In this document: positions 1-6,122 of the stretch, in pieces
Layout: every line of letters begins with the position of its first letter
Position numbering within the stretch: the first letter of the stretch is position 1
Assembly: GCA_905235495.1 (NCBI GenBank)
Contig: CAJOMK010000011.1
Coordinates: forward strand, 1-15,401
DNA: 15,401 nucleotides
From: an uncultured Methanobrevibacter sp.
GTDB lineage: Archaea > Methanobacteriota > Methanobacteria > Methanobacteriales > Methanobacteriaceae
Reading direction: 5' to 3'
The notes under the pieces: model-generated
Told to the model about the DNA's origin: nothing
The model's database searches: none
Seen by the model: only the letters and a program-made list of their open reading frames with translations
Made by a program: the position numbers and the translations under genes

Positions 1-1
1 T

Positions 2-178
2 TTAAATGAATATAATTCTGTTTTTATTGTCACTCCACCTGTAGCTGCCCTTTTGACAAATAATGTCATTTCAAAGAAATGTGTAGCTTATGAGGAAGAA
101 GGTATGGAAGCCTTCTTTGAGTTGGAAGTTAAAGATATTCCTGGGATTGTAGCTATTGCCCATGGAGAGTCTTTATAA
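2..178 (+). CDS. Fumarate hydratase class I, beta-type subunit (C-terminal end, partial)
   Basis: This open frame enters from the left edge and ends at TAA 176-178, giving the last 58 residues. The pattern AALLTNNV, then EEGMEAFFELEV, then IVAIAHGES matches the C-terminus of the beta domain of class I fumarate or tartrate hydratases as I remember archaeal members: AALLANSV, GMPEAVWELEV, IVAMDSHGNS. In methanogens this subunit works with a separate alpha subunit carrying the 4Fe-4S cluster to interconvert fumarate and malate in the incomplete reductive TCA branch. The Ser of the GxS swivelling-domain active site would lie upstream, outside the window. The family match rests on a short segment. 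A tartrate dehydratase beta or another beta-type hydratase cannot be excluded. The next gene starts 141 bases downstream. Confidence 0.7.
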   Translation, partial: LNEYNSVFIVTPPVAALLTNNVISKKCVAYEEEGMEAFFELEVKDIPGIVAIAHGESL

Positions 179-187
179 TATTAGAAA

Positions 188-240
188 CTTTTTTAAAATA
201 ATTTTTTTAACTAATCTTTTCAATTATTTTTTAATTAGTT
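188..240 (+). terminator. T-rich terminator region after the fumarate hydratase gene
   Basis: Three T-tracts (189-194, 202-208, 225-232) follow the stop codon within 55 bases. An inverted repeat AACTAAT (209-215) / ATTAGTT (234-240) spans the last tract. T-tracts on the sense strand are the usual archaeal termination signal. The inverted repeat has an 18-base loop and may be incidental. Confidence 0.5.
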
Positions 241-259
241 TCCAAATGCTCTTTTTAAT

Positions 260-267
260 TTTATATA
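260..267 (+). promoter_or_regulatory. Candidate TATA box for the DUF763 gene
   Basis: TTTATATA at 260-267 fits the archaeal box A consensus. It would place transcription start near 290, about 30 bases before the start codon at 320 and upstream of the ribosome binding site. The AT-rich background produces TATA-like strings by chance, so this is only a candidate. A second candidate at 290-298 lies too close to the ribosome binding site to be preferred. Confidence 0.4.
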
Positions 268-319
268 CTATTTTTTAGATAATATTAATTATATATTAAC
301 ACTTTTTTAGAGGGATTTA

Positions 320-1441
320 ATGCAACGAAGAGGAACCACTAATCTGCCACTGCATGGAGGTCATACACCAAGATGGTTATTTGATAGAATGACAGAACTA
401 TCTGGCGCTATCTCTGAAGTTGTAATAGATGAATACGGCACCAATGAATTTTTAAATAGAATATCAAATCCCTACTGGTTCCAAGCATTTTCATGTGTCA
501 TAGGTTTTGATTGGCATTCCTCAGGTACAACCACTACTACACTCGGTGCATTAAAGTCATCAATCGATCCTGAAAAGCATGGAATTTATATCTCTGGTGG
601 AAAAGGAACTGCTTCACGTAAGACCCCTCAAGGGATTGAAAGAGCGGGAGAAATATTCAATCTAAAAAGTTCCAATATTGAAGATATGATTCATTCAAGC
701 AAATTATCTGCAAAGGTAGATAATTCCTGCCTTCAAGATGGCTATAATTTATATGTTCATAATTTCTTCATCACAGAGAAAGGAAATTGGGCTGTTGTAC
801 AGCAAGGTATGAACACAGCAACTGAATATGCTAGACGTTATCATTGGATGGGTGAAAATGTAACCAGTTTCTTGGAAGACCCCCATAATGGAATTTCATG
901 TGATAAGAAGGAGAATACTGCATTAAATATGGCTTCAAAGGATAGTGTTGAAGCTCAAAAGATTAGTGTTGACCTCATCAATGACAATCCTGATCATTTA
1001 AGAAGTTATTTTAAAAGAAAGGATTCAAACCAACTTCTTTTGACAGATTTCAACATTGAAGAGAAAAATACCCTCACTCTTCCAGAGCATCATCAAGTTT
1101 TGGATATGGATTTGTCTGATAAGGAATTTGAAGTTTTAAAAAATGCATGGGAAATTCAGCCGGAGAAATATGAAGACCTTATATTGCTTCAAGGTATCGG
1201 TCCTAAAAAGATCAGGGCTTTGGCTTTGATTTCTGACTTGGTATTTGGTGAGCCAGCAAGTTGGAAAGACCCTGTAAAATATTCATTCACTCATGGTGGT
1301 AAAGATGGATTTCCATATCCTGTTGATAGGGATGTTTATGACCATTCCATAGCTACTGTAAAGGATGCACTTTATCAGGCAAAATTAGATAAATATGATA
1401 AAATGAAAGCTTTAAAACATTTGGATGATTTTATTTCTTAG
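320..1441 (+). CDS. DUF763 domain protein with C-terminal helix-hairpin-helix-like segment
   Basis: This 373-residue soluble protein belongs to the DUF763 family, widespread in archaea and some bacteria. The N-terminus has the family signature QRRGTTNLPLHGGHTPRWLF (residues 2-21), followed by the conserved stretch with NPYWFQAFSCVIGFDWHSSG. GIGPKK at 292-297 in a helical context looks like a helix-hairpin-helix hairpin, a non-specific DNA-binding element, so a nucleic-acid role is plausible. I know of no established function for the family and assign none. The start is fixed by a GAGGG ribosome binding site at 310-314, six bases before ATG. It has its own upstream T-rich region and its own hairpin terminator, so it is probably monocistronic. 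The length is normal for the family and no signal peptide or membrane helix is visible. Confidence 0.88.
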   Translation: MQRRGTTNLPLHGGHTPRWLFDRMTELSGAISEVVIDEYGTNEFLNRISNPYWFQAFSCVIGFDWHSSGTTTTTLGALKSSIDPEKHGIYISGGKGTASRKTPQGIERAGEIFNLKSSNIEDMIHSSKLSAKVDNSCLQDGYNLYVHNFFITEKGNWAVVQQGMNTATEYARRYHWMGENVTSFLEDPHNGISCDKKENTALNMASKDSVEAQKISVDLINDNPDHLRSYFKRKDSNQLLLTDFNIEEKNTLTLPEHHQVLDMDLSDKEFEVLKNAWEIQPEKYEDLILLQGIGPKKIRALALISDLVFGEPASWKDPVKYSFTHGGKDGFPYPVDRDVYDHSIATVKDALYQAKLDKYDKMKALKHLDDFIS

Positions 1442-1455
1442 GTGTAAATGGTGTA

Positions 1456-1486
1456 AAGAAGAATAAAATATTCTTCTTATTTTTTT
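1456..1486 (+). terminator. Hairpin plus T-tract terminator of the DUF763 gene
   Basis: A perfect 10-bp inverted repeat, AAGAAGAATA (1456-1465) / TATTCTTCTT (1469-1478) with a 3-base loop, begins 15 bases after the stop codon. It is followed by A and seven Ts. It resembles a bacterial intrinsic terminator and merges into the long T-rich tract beyond. The T-run lies only on the sense side of the plus-strand gene. Confidence 0.7.
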
Positions 1487-1577
1487 ATTAAATTTTTTTA
1501 TTTTTTTATTTAATTTTTTTTTTATTTTTTTTATTTTTTTATTAAATTTTTTTATTTTTTTTATTTAGTTTTTTTTA
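1479..1577. repeat. Almost pure A/T tract with a 54-bp-offset direct repeat
   Basis: About 100 bases between two convergent genes consist almost entirely of T-runs broken by single A, ATT or AAA. Segment 1479-1523 is repeated with small run-length changes at 1533-1577, an offset of 54 bases; the blocks ATTAAA at 1487 and 1541 mark the register. It gives repeated poly-T termination signals for the plus-strand gene. On the other strand it forms an A-rich tail after trm56. Confidence 0.75.
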
Positions 1578-1578
1578 T

Positions 1579-2133
1579 TTATTCTGGGTTGGTTTTTCTA
1601 TTTTCATCATGGATATTTACTGTTTTTCCATGTGCTGTTGGAATAACTTCAAATACGGGATTTTCGAATTCCAAATCAAACTCTTTTCCTTCCATCAATA
1701 AATGTTGAAAAATAGCAAGTGCTGCAACTTCAGAATGGGGTTGTGTAGTTACAGATACATTCCAATCAGCATTCTTATAAACTTTTGTAGGTACTTTTGC
1801 CCCACCGACGATGATTAAGATATCATCACCTGTTTCACAGACTTCATCTACAACTTCATGAGCTTGGGAACCATACATGGTCAAATGAACTATCTTTCCT
1901 CCATTTTCTCTCCAGTTCATAATGACTTCCATATATGAATTGTTGTATTCTATTTCAAAGTCTCCGCCCCATCTATCTGCAATGTCCCTAACACTTTTCA
2001 TCATACTATGATCTTCTTCTCCTGCTAACCATACTTTGCTTGCTCCAAATGCTCTTGCAGTTAAACATACATGGGTGGTAATACGAGTATCTCTTCCAAT
2101 TCTATGATCTAATCTTAAAACATTTATATTCAT
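1579..2133 (-). CDS. trm56: tRNA (cytidine(56)-2'-O)-methyltransferase, aTrm56
   Basis: This 184-residue protein matches the archaeal SPOUT methyltransferase aTrm56. It uses S-adenosylmethionine to methylate the 2'-OH of C56 in the T-loop of tRNA, in the cytosol. The N-terminal signature VLRLDHRIGRDTRITTHVCL (residues 5-24) is highly characteristic. The SPOUT knot region is visible as IIVGGAKVP (107-115) and NVSVTTQPHSEVAALA (125-140), the cofactor-binding loops. The length is typical. The ATG at 2131-2133 is preceded on the minus strand by GAGTGA (plus-strand 2138-2143), a usable ribosome binding site. It is the last of three minus-strand genes, 129 bases beyond cobS, and converges on the DUF763 gene. 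No clear T-tract terminator lies downstream on its own sense strand. It has no obvious functional link to the cobalamin genes. Confidence 0.93.
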   Translation of the reverse strand: MNINVLRLDHRIGRDTRITTHVCLTARAFGASKVWLAGEEDHSMMKSVRDIADRWGGDFEIEYNNSYMEVIMNWRENGGKIVHLTMYGSQAHEVVDEVCETGDDILIIVGGAKVPTKVYKNADWNVSVTTQPHSEVAALAIFQHLLMEGKEFDLEFENPVFEVIPTAHGKTVNIHDENRKTNPE

Positions 2134-2184
2134 TTTTTCACTCTTTCTAAATGATAAATTTATAATTCTAATATTTATTAAATA

Positions 2185-2234
2185 TTTTCAATATTTTTAC
2201 ATTTTTTCAATATTCATACAATTTTTTCAATATT
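2185..2234. repeat. Three copies of TTTTCAATATT at about 20-bp spacing
   Basis: TTTTCAATATT occurs at 2185-2195, 2204-2214 and 2224-2234, in the 129-base gap between cobS and trm56. The last two copies share the longer string ATTTTTTCAATATT. On the minus strand this lies downstream of cobS and upstream of trm56. It could be repeat expansion or a binding-site array; nothing decides between them. Confidence 0.6.
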
Positions 2235-2262
2235 TTTTCTAATTGTTTTTCAAATAATTTAT

Positions 2263-3099
2263 TTAAATTAAAGTATGAAAACTTACTGAAATCACTATCA
2301 ACATTCCAATCAATGAGAAAAGTCTACCTAATTCATTGGAAGTTCCAAGAACATCTCCATTTGCAATCTTAAGATGTTTTTTTGCAATCAATGCAGTTAA
2401 AGCACCTCCAAATGCTCCTCCAATAATTCCGATAATGTCTATGTGGAATGCTGTAGTTATACTAAGTGCTGCTGCAATAATCAAACAGATGATGAGTCCA
2501 GTTAGGTAATTGGTTAAATTCATATTTTCAATGAAGAATTTTCCAATCCCTTCTGTTGATGGTCTTGAACATATGCAACATGTTGCCAATCCTATCTTTG
2601 CAGCAATTTCCGCTACGATAATGAGCAAAATCAAATTGATGTCAACAGCAGATGCATATTTAATCAATGAACAAAATGCTGCAATTGTGATTGTACCTAC
2701 AATGAATCCTATAGATATTCCTCCAACCCCAGTCATAGGATCTTTCATGATGCTTAATTTTTTCTGAGGGTCACCATGAACCATCACCCCATCACCGAAG
2801 TCCATCAGCCCATCAAAATGATTGAATCCATTAATCAACAATAGGGATCCATAGACTATTGTAGCTGTTAGAAGTGCATCAAAATGGAAAGATGCTGTTA
2901 AAATGTATGCAATTATGGCAGCAAACAATCCAACGAGTCCATTTATAATAGGCCAAATCCAAGTTACCCTTGCCAATTCCTCAATAGTTGTATAAACATT
3001 TAAAGGAAGGATTGTTGAAAATGTTATTAATCCTCCTATTGAACGTAAAGTGGAAGGCTTTTGCTTTTCAAAATAATCATCATTGTTTTCTTCTTTCAT
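2263..3099 (-). CDS. cobS: Adenosylcobinamide-GDP ribazoletransferase (cobalamin synthase)
   Basis: This integral membrane enzyme of 278 residues joins adenosylcobinamide-GDP to alpha-ribazole or its 5'-phosphate, the step that completes the nucleotide loop of adenosylcobalamin. Family motifs are clear: HFDGLMDFGDG (residues 94-104), the acidic metal site; KLSIMKDPMTGVGG (114-127); and ANGDVLGTSNELGR (246-259) near the C-terminus. Hydrophobic stretches at about 48-70, 77-91, 128-147, 153-171, 197-217 and 219-238 fit the multi-pass topology. The N-terminal 15 residues are charged and cytosolic in appearance. The ATG at 3097-3099 has only a weak ribosome binding site (GAAGTG on the minus strand). 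It lies 127 bases after the CobZ-like gene on the same strand, which suggests a small cobalamin transcription unit. Confidence 0.93.
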   Translation of the reverse strand: MKEENNDDYFEKQKPSTLRSIGGLITFSTILPLNVYTTIEELARVTWIWPIINGLVGLFAAIIAYILTASFHFDALLTATIVYGSLLLINGFNHFDGLMDFGDGVMVHGDPQKKLSIMKDPMTGVGGISIGFIVGTITIAAFCSLIKYASAVDINLILLIIVAEIAAKIGLATCCICSRPSTEGIGKFFIENMNLTNYLTGLIICLIIAAALSITTAFHIDIIGIIGGAFGGALTALIAKKHLKIANGDVLGTSNELGRLFSLIGMLIVISVSFHTLI

Positions 3100-3114
3100 T
3101 TCAACACTTCTTTA

Positions 3115-3138
3115 ATTTTTATTTTTATTTTTATTTTT
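3115..3138. repeat. Four tandem ATTTTT hexamers upstream of cobS
   Basis: ATTTTT is repeated four times in a row at 3115-3138. On the minus strand it reads as AAAAAT repeats just upstream of the cobS ribosome binding site. The same 127-base gap has TATGATTAATTT twice, at about 3186 and 3200. These are probably simple-repeat slippage products, with no T-tract in the sense of the upstream gene. Confidence 0.55.
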
Positions 3139-3226
3139 CTATCTTGGGTTCTTCATTGTCTTTTGATTAAATTATTTTAATAAATATGATTAATTTCTAT
3201 GATTAATTTTTATTCAAGTATTTTAG

Positions 3227-4408
3227 TCATGCATCCACTATTAAACCTGCAAATGCATTTGATAATATAGGTCCTAATCCATATAATATTCCTGGCTTAT
3301 TTTCACTGTATCTTCTGAAGTTCAATACTCCTTTAGTGCCGGCAATCTGATTAGCTATTGTTGCCCCAATAAGTGCATCAGGATAGAAATGAACTAATTT
3401 CTCATTTAAATTGATTTCACGGATTCTTCCTTTTTTGAAGTCTTCTTCCATTCTGATTGCTCCGATGATGAGAGCATTTATATTTCTATCGCTTATTGAT
3501 TCAAGGAGCTGTTTTTCCAATTTTTCCTTCAGTTCGTCTGTTGGTTCCATATTCTCTAAAAGGCTCATTCCAACTTCAATTATTTCTCCAATTTGAATTC
3601 CTTCACTAACAAGATAGTCAAGTATTCCAGTACTCAAATTGATCTTTTCCAATGCATCTTCACAACTGATGATGACAGCATCTTCAATTCTTTCTATAAA
3701 TTCATCTAAATCGATTTCATCATCTTTATATTCCATATTTGTTATGTCCAAACCGATTTCCATTATATAATCTTGGTCTAATGTTTCTTCTGGAAGATTG
3801 GATCCAATTACAAGGAAATCCTCATTATTTGAAATATTGTTTATGTGTGATGGCAAGTGCAATGATTCAAAGAATTTTACCTTTTGTTTTGTAGCAATCT
3901 TATAAAGTTGAATAAGCAATTTTGGACTGAATGCATGGTCTAATAATATAATCTGGCCAAGATTGAGTTTTGCATTAGAAAATCCTTTCCAGCTATTGAC
4001 AACTTTCAATTCATTATAGAAATCCTGAATTTCAAGATCATTTGAGATGACTGTAATGACAGTTATATCATCATAAGTATTGGTTATATAATCTATCTTA
4101 TCAAAGCTTTGGCAGATATATCCTCCTTCAATGGATTTTTCTTCCTTATATTCTTCAGTGATTTCCATTAGTTCAACATCAGTCAATGTCTCATCTTCCT
4201 TTTCCCTATTGAAACTGATGTAGTCATCTGACAATACCATAATGTTTTCTATTATGTCAATTCCATCACTTACTTCCAAATCACTGAATGTTAAAAAATA
4301 ATCTGGATTATTGATGTATAAAGCATCTTCATTCTTTATCAATTCACCGTTTGCCAACTTGCTTTTGATGCTTTTTATTTCCTTGATATTTTTATTTTTT
4401 TTAGCCAA
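3227..4408 (-). CDS. Two-part protein with C-terminal CobZ/PgpA-like domain beside cobS
   Basis: This protein has 393 residues. Residues about 250-393 resemble the alpha-ribazole-phosphate phosphatase CobZ, a PgpA-family enzyme of archaeal cobalamin synthesis. The matching pieces are LESISDRNINALIIGAIRMEED (about 302-323), DALIGATIANQIAGTKGVLN (344-363), then RRYSENKPGILYGLGPI (365-381) and AFAGLIVDA at the end. The adjacent cobS supports the link. The usual acidic pairs of the family, DE before xxG and DD before the final AGL, read DA (344-345) and SN (383-384) here, so activity is doubtful. Residues 1-249 are an acidic region I do not recognise. Its core (about 97-205) alternates beta-like and helical segments and lacks motifs I would expect of the CbiZ amidohydrolase found in CbiS fusions. 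There are no membrane segments. It starts with TTG, supported by a strong ribosome binding site. Naming it cobZ would overstate the evidence. Confidence 0.65.
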   Translation of the reverse strand: MAKKNKNIKEIKSIKSKLANGELIKNEDALYINNPDYFLTFSDLEVSDGIDIIENIMVLSDDYISFNREKEDETLTDVELMEITEEYKEEKSIEGGYICQSFDKIDYITNTYDDITVITVISNDLEIQDFYNELKVVNSWKGFSNAKLNLGQIILLDHAFSPKLLIQLYKIATKQKVKFFESLHLPSHINNISNNEDFLVIGSNLPEETLDQDYIMEIGLDITNMEYKDDEIDLDEFIERIEDAVIISCEDALEKINLSTGILDYLVSEGIQIGEIIEVGMSLLENMEPTDELKEKLEKQLLESISDRNINALIIGAIRMEEDFKKGRIREINLNEKLVHFYPDALIGATIANQIAGTKGVLNFRRYSENKPGILYGLGPILSNAFAGLIVDA

Positions 4409-4413
4409 TTTAA

Positions 4414-4420
4414 TTCCTCT
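4414..4420 (-). promoter_or_regulatory. Ribosome binding site that supports a TTG start
   Basis: On the minus strand AGAGGAA (plus-strand 4414-4420) stands six bases before the TTG at 4406-4408. The first in-frame ATG is dozens of codons inside the protein. The spacing and match to the archaeal anti-Shine-Dalgarno sequence make TTG the likely start of the CobZ-like gene. Confidence 0.7.
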
Positions 4421-4490
4421 TTTAAATCGCTATTCCATTAAAATTTGAAATTATTTAATTTAATTAGTAAAACTATTTCAAAAATTTTTA

Positions 4491-4596
4491 AAAGTTATTA
4501 AAAGTTATTAAAATTTATTAAAATTTATTAAAGGTTACTTAAAAGTTACTTAAAAGTTACTTAAAAATTATTTAAAAATTATTTAAAAATTATTTT
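4491..4596. repeat. Ten-unit A-tract tandem array at 10-11 bp period in a divergent promoter region
   Basis: The 296-base gap between the CobZ-like gene and larC contains ten contiguous units. Four are 10 bp: AAAGTTATTA at 4491 and 4501, AAATTTATTA at 4511 and 4521. Six are 11 bp: AAGGTTACTTA at 4531, AAAGTTACTTA at 4542 and 4553, AAAATTATTTA at 4564 and 4575, and a variant at 4586. Identical units are neighbours, which indicates stepwise expansion. Each unit has an A-run, and the period equals one DNA helical turn, so intrinsic curvature is expected. The rest of the gap is plain AT-rich sequence with several TATA-like strings for larC (for example around 4636-4645), none decisive. Confidence 0.9.
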
Positions 4597-4704
4597 AATA
4601 AATATATTTTTATAACAAATATTATTTAATTGTAATTATAAATATTATTTTAGAGATTATTAAAAAAATAAATTGTTTTTGGATAAACTTAAGGAAGTAA
4701 TTTT

Positions 4705-5979
4705 ATGGTTTATATTATTGATTCTCAGACAGCAGGAATTTCTGGGAATATGGTCATAGGAGCTCTAGTGGATTTGGGAACTGATGGGGAAAAAGTTAAA
4801 AATCTTATGGAAGATGTTGCATTTGATTTTGGTGAGGTGGAAGTCTCATTAAGCAAAGTCAATAAGGCAGGCATTGATGCTACCTTCTGTAGTGTAAAGA
4901 CTATCAATGAGGAACACGAAAATAATCATCATATTCCTTATTCAGATTTTATGGAAAAGATTGACCTATTGAAATTTTCAGATATTGAAAATTTAACTGA
5001 CGAAATGGTTGAAAAGGCAAAATCCGTTTTTAAGAGAATAGCCATTTCTGAATCACGAGTTCATGGAAAAACATTGGAAGAGATTCATTTCCATGAAGTA
5101 GGTGCAGCAGATGCTGTAGCAGATGTTTTAGGTTCAATTTATGCATACTATGATTTAGGTATGGATAAGGATAAGGTTGTTGGCCTTCCTATTGCAGTTG
5201 GTGGTGGCGTTGTAGAAACTGCCCATGGTAGAATTCCAGTTCCTGCACCTGCAACTATTGATATTCTCAAGGGACTCGATGATGATGAGTTTAGGGATTT
5301 CTCAAAAGGCGAAGCTAAATGTGTTGGAGGTCCTGTCAATTGTGAGCTTGCAACCCCTACAGGCTGTGCTTTATATATGGAATTCTGCGATGAATTCCTC
5401 GAATTTGCTCCAATGATGTCTCCTGAAGTGGTGGCATACGGCTGTGGTTCTAAAGACTTTGATTTCCCTAATATTCTAAGGGTTATCAAATCAAAGGAAA
5501 CCAATGAAAAGCATAAGGTTTGTGTAATTGAAACCAACATAGACCATATGTCTGGTGAGGAATTAGGTTTCTTATTTGATCTGTTGATGATTGAAGGAGC
5601 ATCAGATGTCTCAGTGGTTCCAATCACAATGAAGAAAAATAGGCCAGGGCATTTGATAAAGATAATTTCAAAGCCATCAATGGTTGACCATCTTGTCAAT
5701 ATTTTATTCAAGGAAACAGGTACATTGGGAATAAGAATCTCTGAAAACACTCATAGAGGAGTGGCAGAAAGGCAATTTGTTCCTTTAGACATCAATGTAG
5801 GCAATCATGTTTACACAATAAACTTTAAAATAGGGCTGATTGGTGATGAAATTATTTCTCATAGACCTGAATATGAGGATTTACGTAGAATCTCTGTAGA
5901 GCAGGACATTCCTTTAGTGGAAATAAGAGATGTTGCAAATACAATGATTCGTGACTTTTTAGAAAATAATAGGGAATAA
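4705..5979 (+). CDS. larC: LarC-family nickel insertion protein (DUF111)
   Basis: This 424-residue protein belongs to the LarC/DUF111 family. In Lactobacillus, LarC is the CTP-dependent cyclometallase that inserts nickel into the pincer cofactor of lactate racemase. Family signatures include GISGNMVIGALVDLG (residues 11-25), RVHGKTLEEIHFHEVGAADA (118-137), PIAVGGGVVETAHGRIPVPA (162-181), ATPTG (216-220), and the LarC2 part with ETNIDHMSGEELG (276-288) and THRGVAERQ (349-357). The usual GISGDM near the N-terminus reads GISGNM. Both LarC1 and LarC2 parts are in one frame, unlike Lactobacillus, which needs a frameshift. Neither larA, larB nor larE is in view, so the client enzyme is unknown. The start is ATG with AGGAAG at 4692-4697. 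It is divergent from the CobZ-like gene and has its own terminator. Confidence 0.88.
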   Translation: MVYIIDSQTAGISGNMVIGALVDLGTDGEKVKNLMEDVAFDFGEVEVSLSKVNKAGIDATFCSVKTINEEHENNHHIPYSDFMEKIDLLKFSDIENLTDEMVEKAKSVFKRIAISESRVHGKTLEEIHFHEVGAADAVADVLGSIYAYYDLGMDKDKVVGLPIAVGGGVVETAHGRIPVPAPATIDILKGLDDDEFRDFSKGEAKCVGGPVNCELATPTGCALYMEFCDEFLEFAPMMSPEVVAYGCGSKDFDFPNILRVIKSKETNEKHKVCVIETNIDHMSGEELGFLFDLLMIEGASDVSVVPITMKKNRPGHLIKIISKPSMVDHLVNILFKETGTLGIRISENTHRGVAERQFVPLDINVGNHVYTINFKIGLIGDEIISHRPEYEDLRRISVEQDIPLVEIRDVANTMIRDFLENNRE

Positions 5980-6019
5980 TTATTAATCTTAAAGATTTTA
6001 ATAATTATTTTAATTTTTT
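5977..6019 (+). terminator. Hairpin plus T-tract terminator overlapping the larC stop codon
   Basis: TAATTATTAA (5977-5986) pairs with TTAATAATTA (5998-6007). An inner near-palindrome AATCTTAAAGATT forms the top of the stem after a two-base bulge. TTTTAATTTTTT follows. The stem begins at the stop codon itself. The sequence directly shows the symmetry; termination is inferred. Confidence 0.65.
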
Positions 6020-6020
6020 A

Positions 6021-6107
6021 TACTTGAAAAATTTAAATAGAATAAAGTAATTATTATTAGAGAGTAATTTTTTTACTTGAAAAATTTAAATAGAACAAAG
6101 TAATTAT
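6021..6107 (+). promoter_or_regulatory. Tandemly duplicated promoter element
   Basis: A 34-base segment at 6021-6054 recurs at 6074-6107 with one mismatch (AATAAAG versus AACAAAG), 53 bases apart. Each copy contains GAAAAA followed by TTTAAATA (6032-6039 and 6085-6092), which fits an archaeal BRE plus TATA box. Starts near 6061 and 6114 are predicted. The second start would lie just before the ATG at 6123. Confidence 0.65.
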
Positions 6108-6122
6108 ATATTATGTGAAATT

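Noticed and set aside
3227..4408. Calling the whole protein CbiS (CbiZ-CobZ fusion)
   Set aside because: The N-terminal region lacks the glycine-rich and Thr motifs I would expect from a CbiZ amidohydrolase, so only the C-terminal resemblance is claimed.
4491..4596. CRISPR array
   Set aside because: Units are 10-11 bp with no spacers between them and no cas gene is near. The same holds for the arrays at 10134 and 11656.
5148..5750. Open frame of about 200 codons on the minus strand inside larC
   Set aside because: It is fully antisense to a well-recognised LarC protein, its translation shows no domain I recognise, and it has no ribosome binding site of note.
6113..6118. Start-stop element ATGTGA just before the membrane gene as a regulatory leader peptide
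   Set aside because: Six bases in AT-rich sequence are too little evidence, and GTGA here more likely serves as the ribosome binding site.
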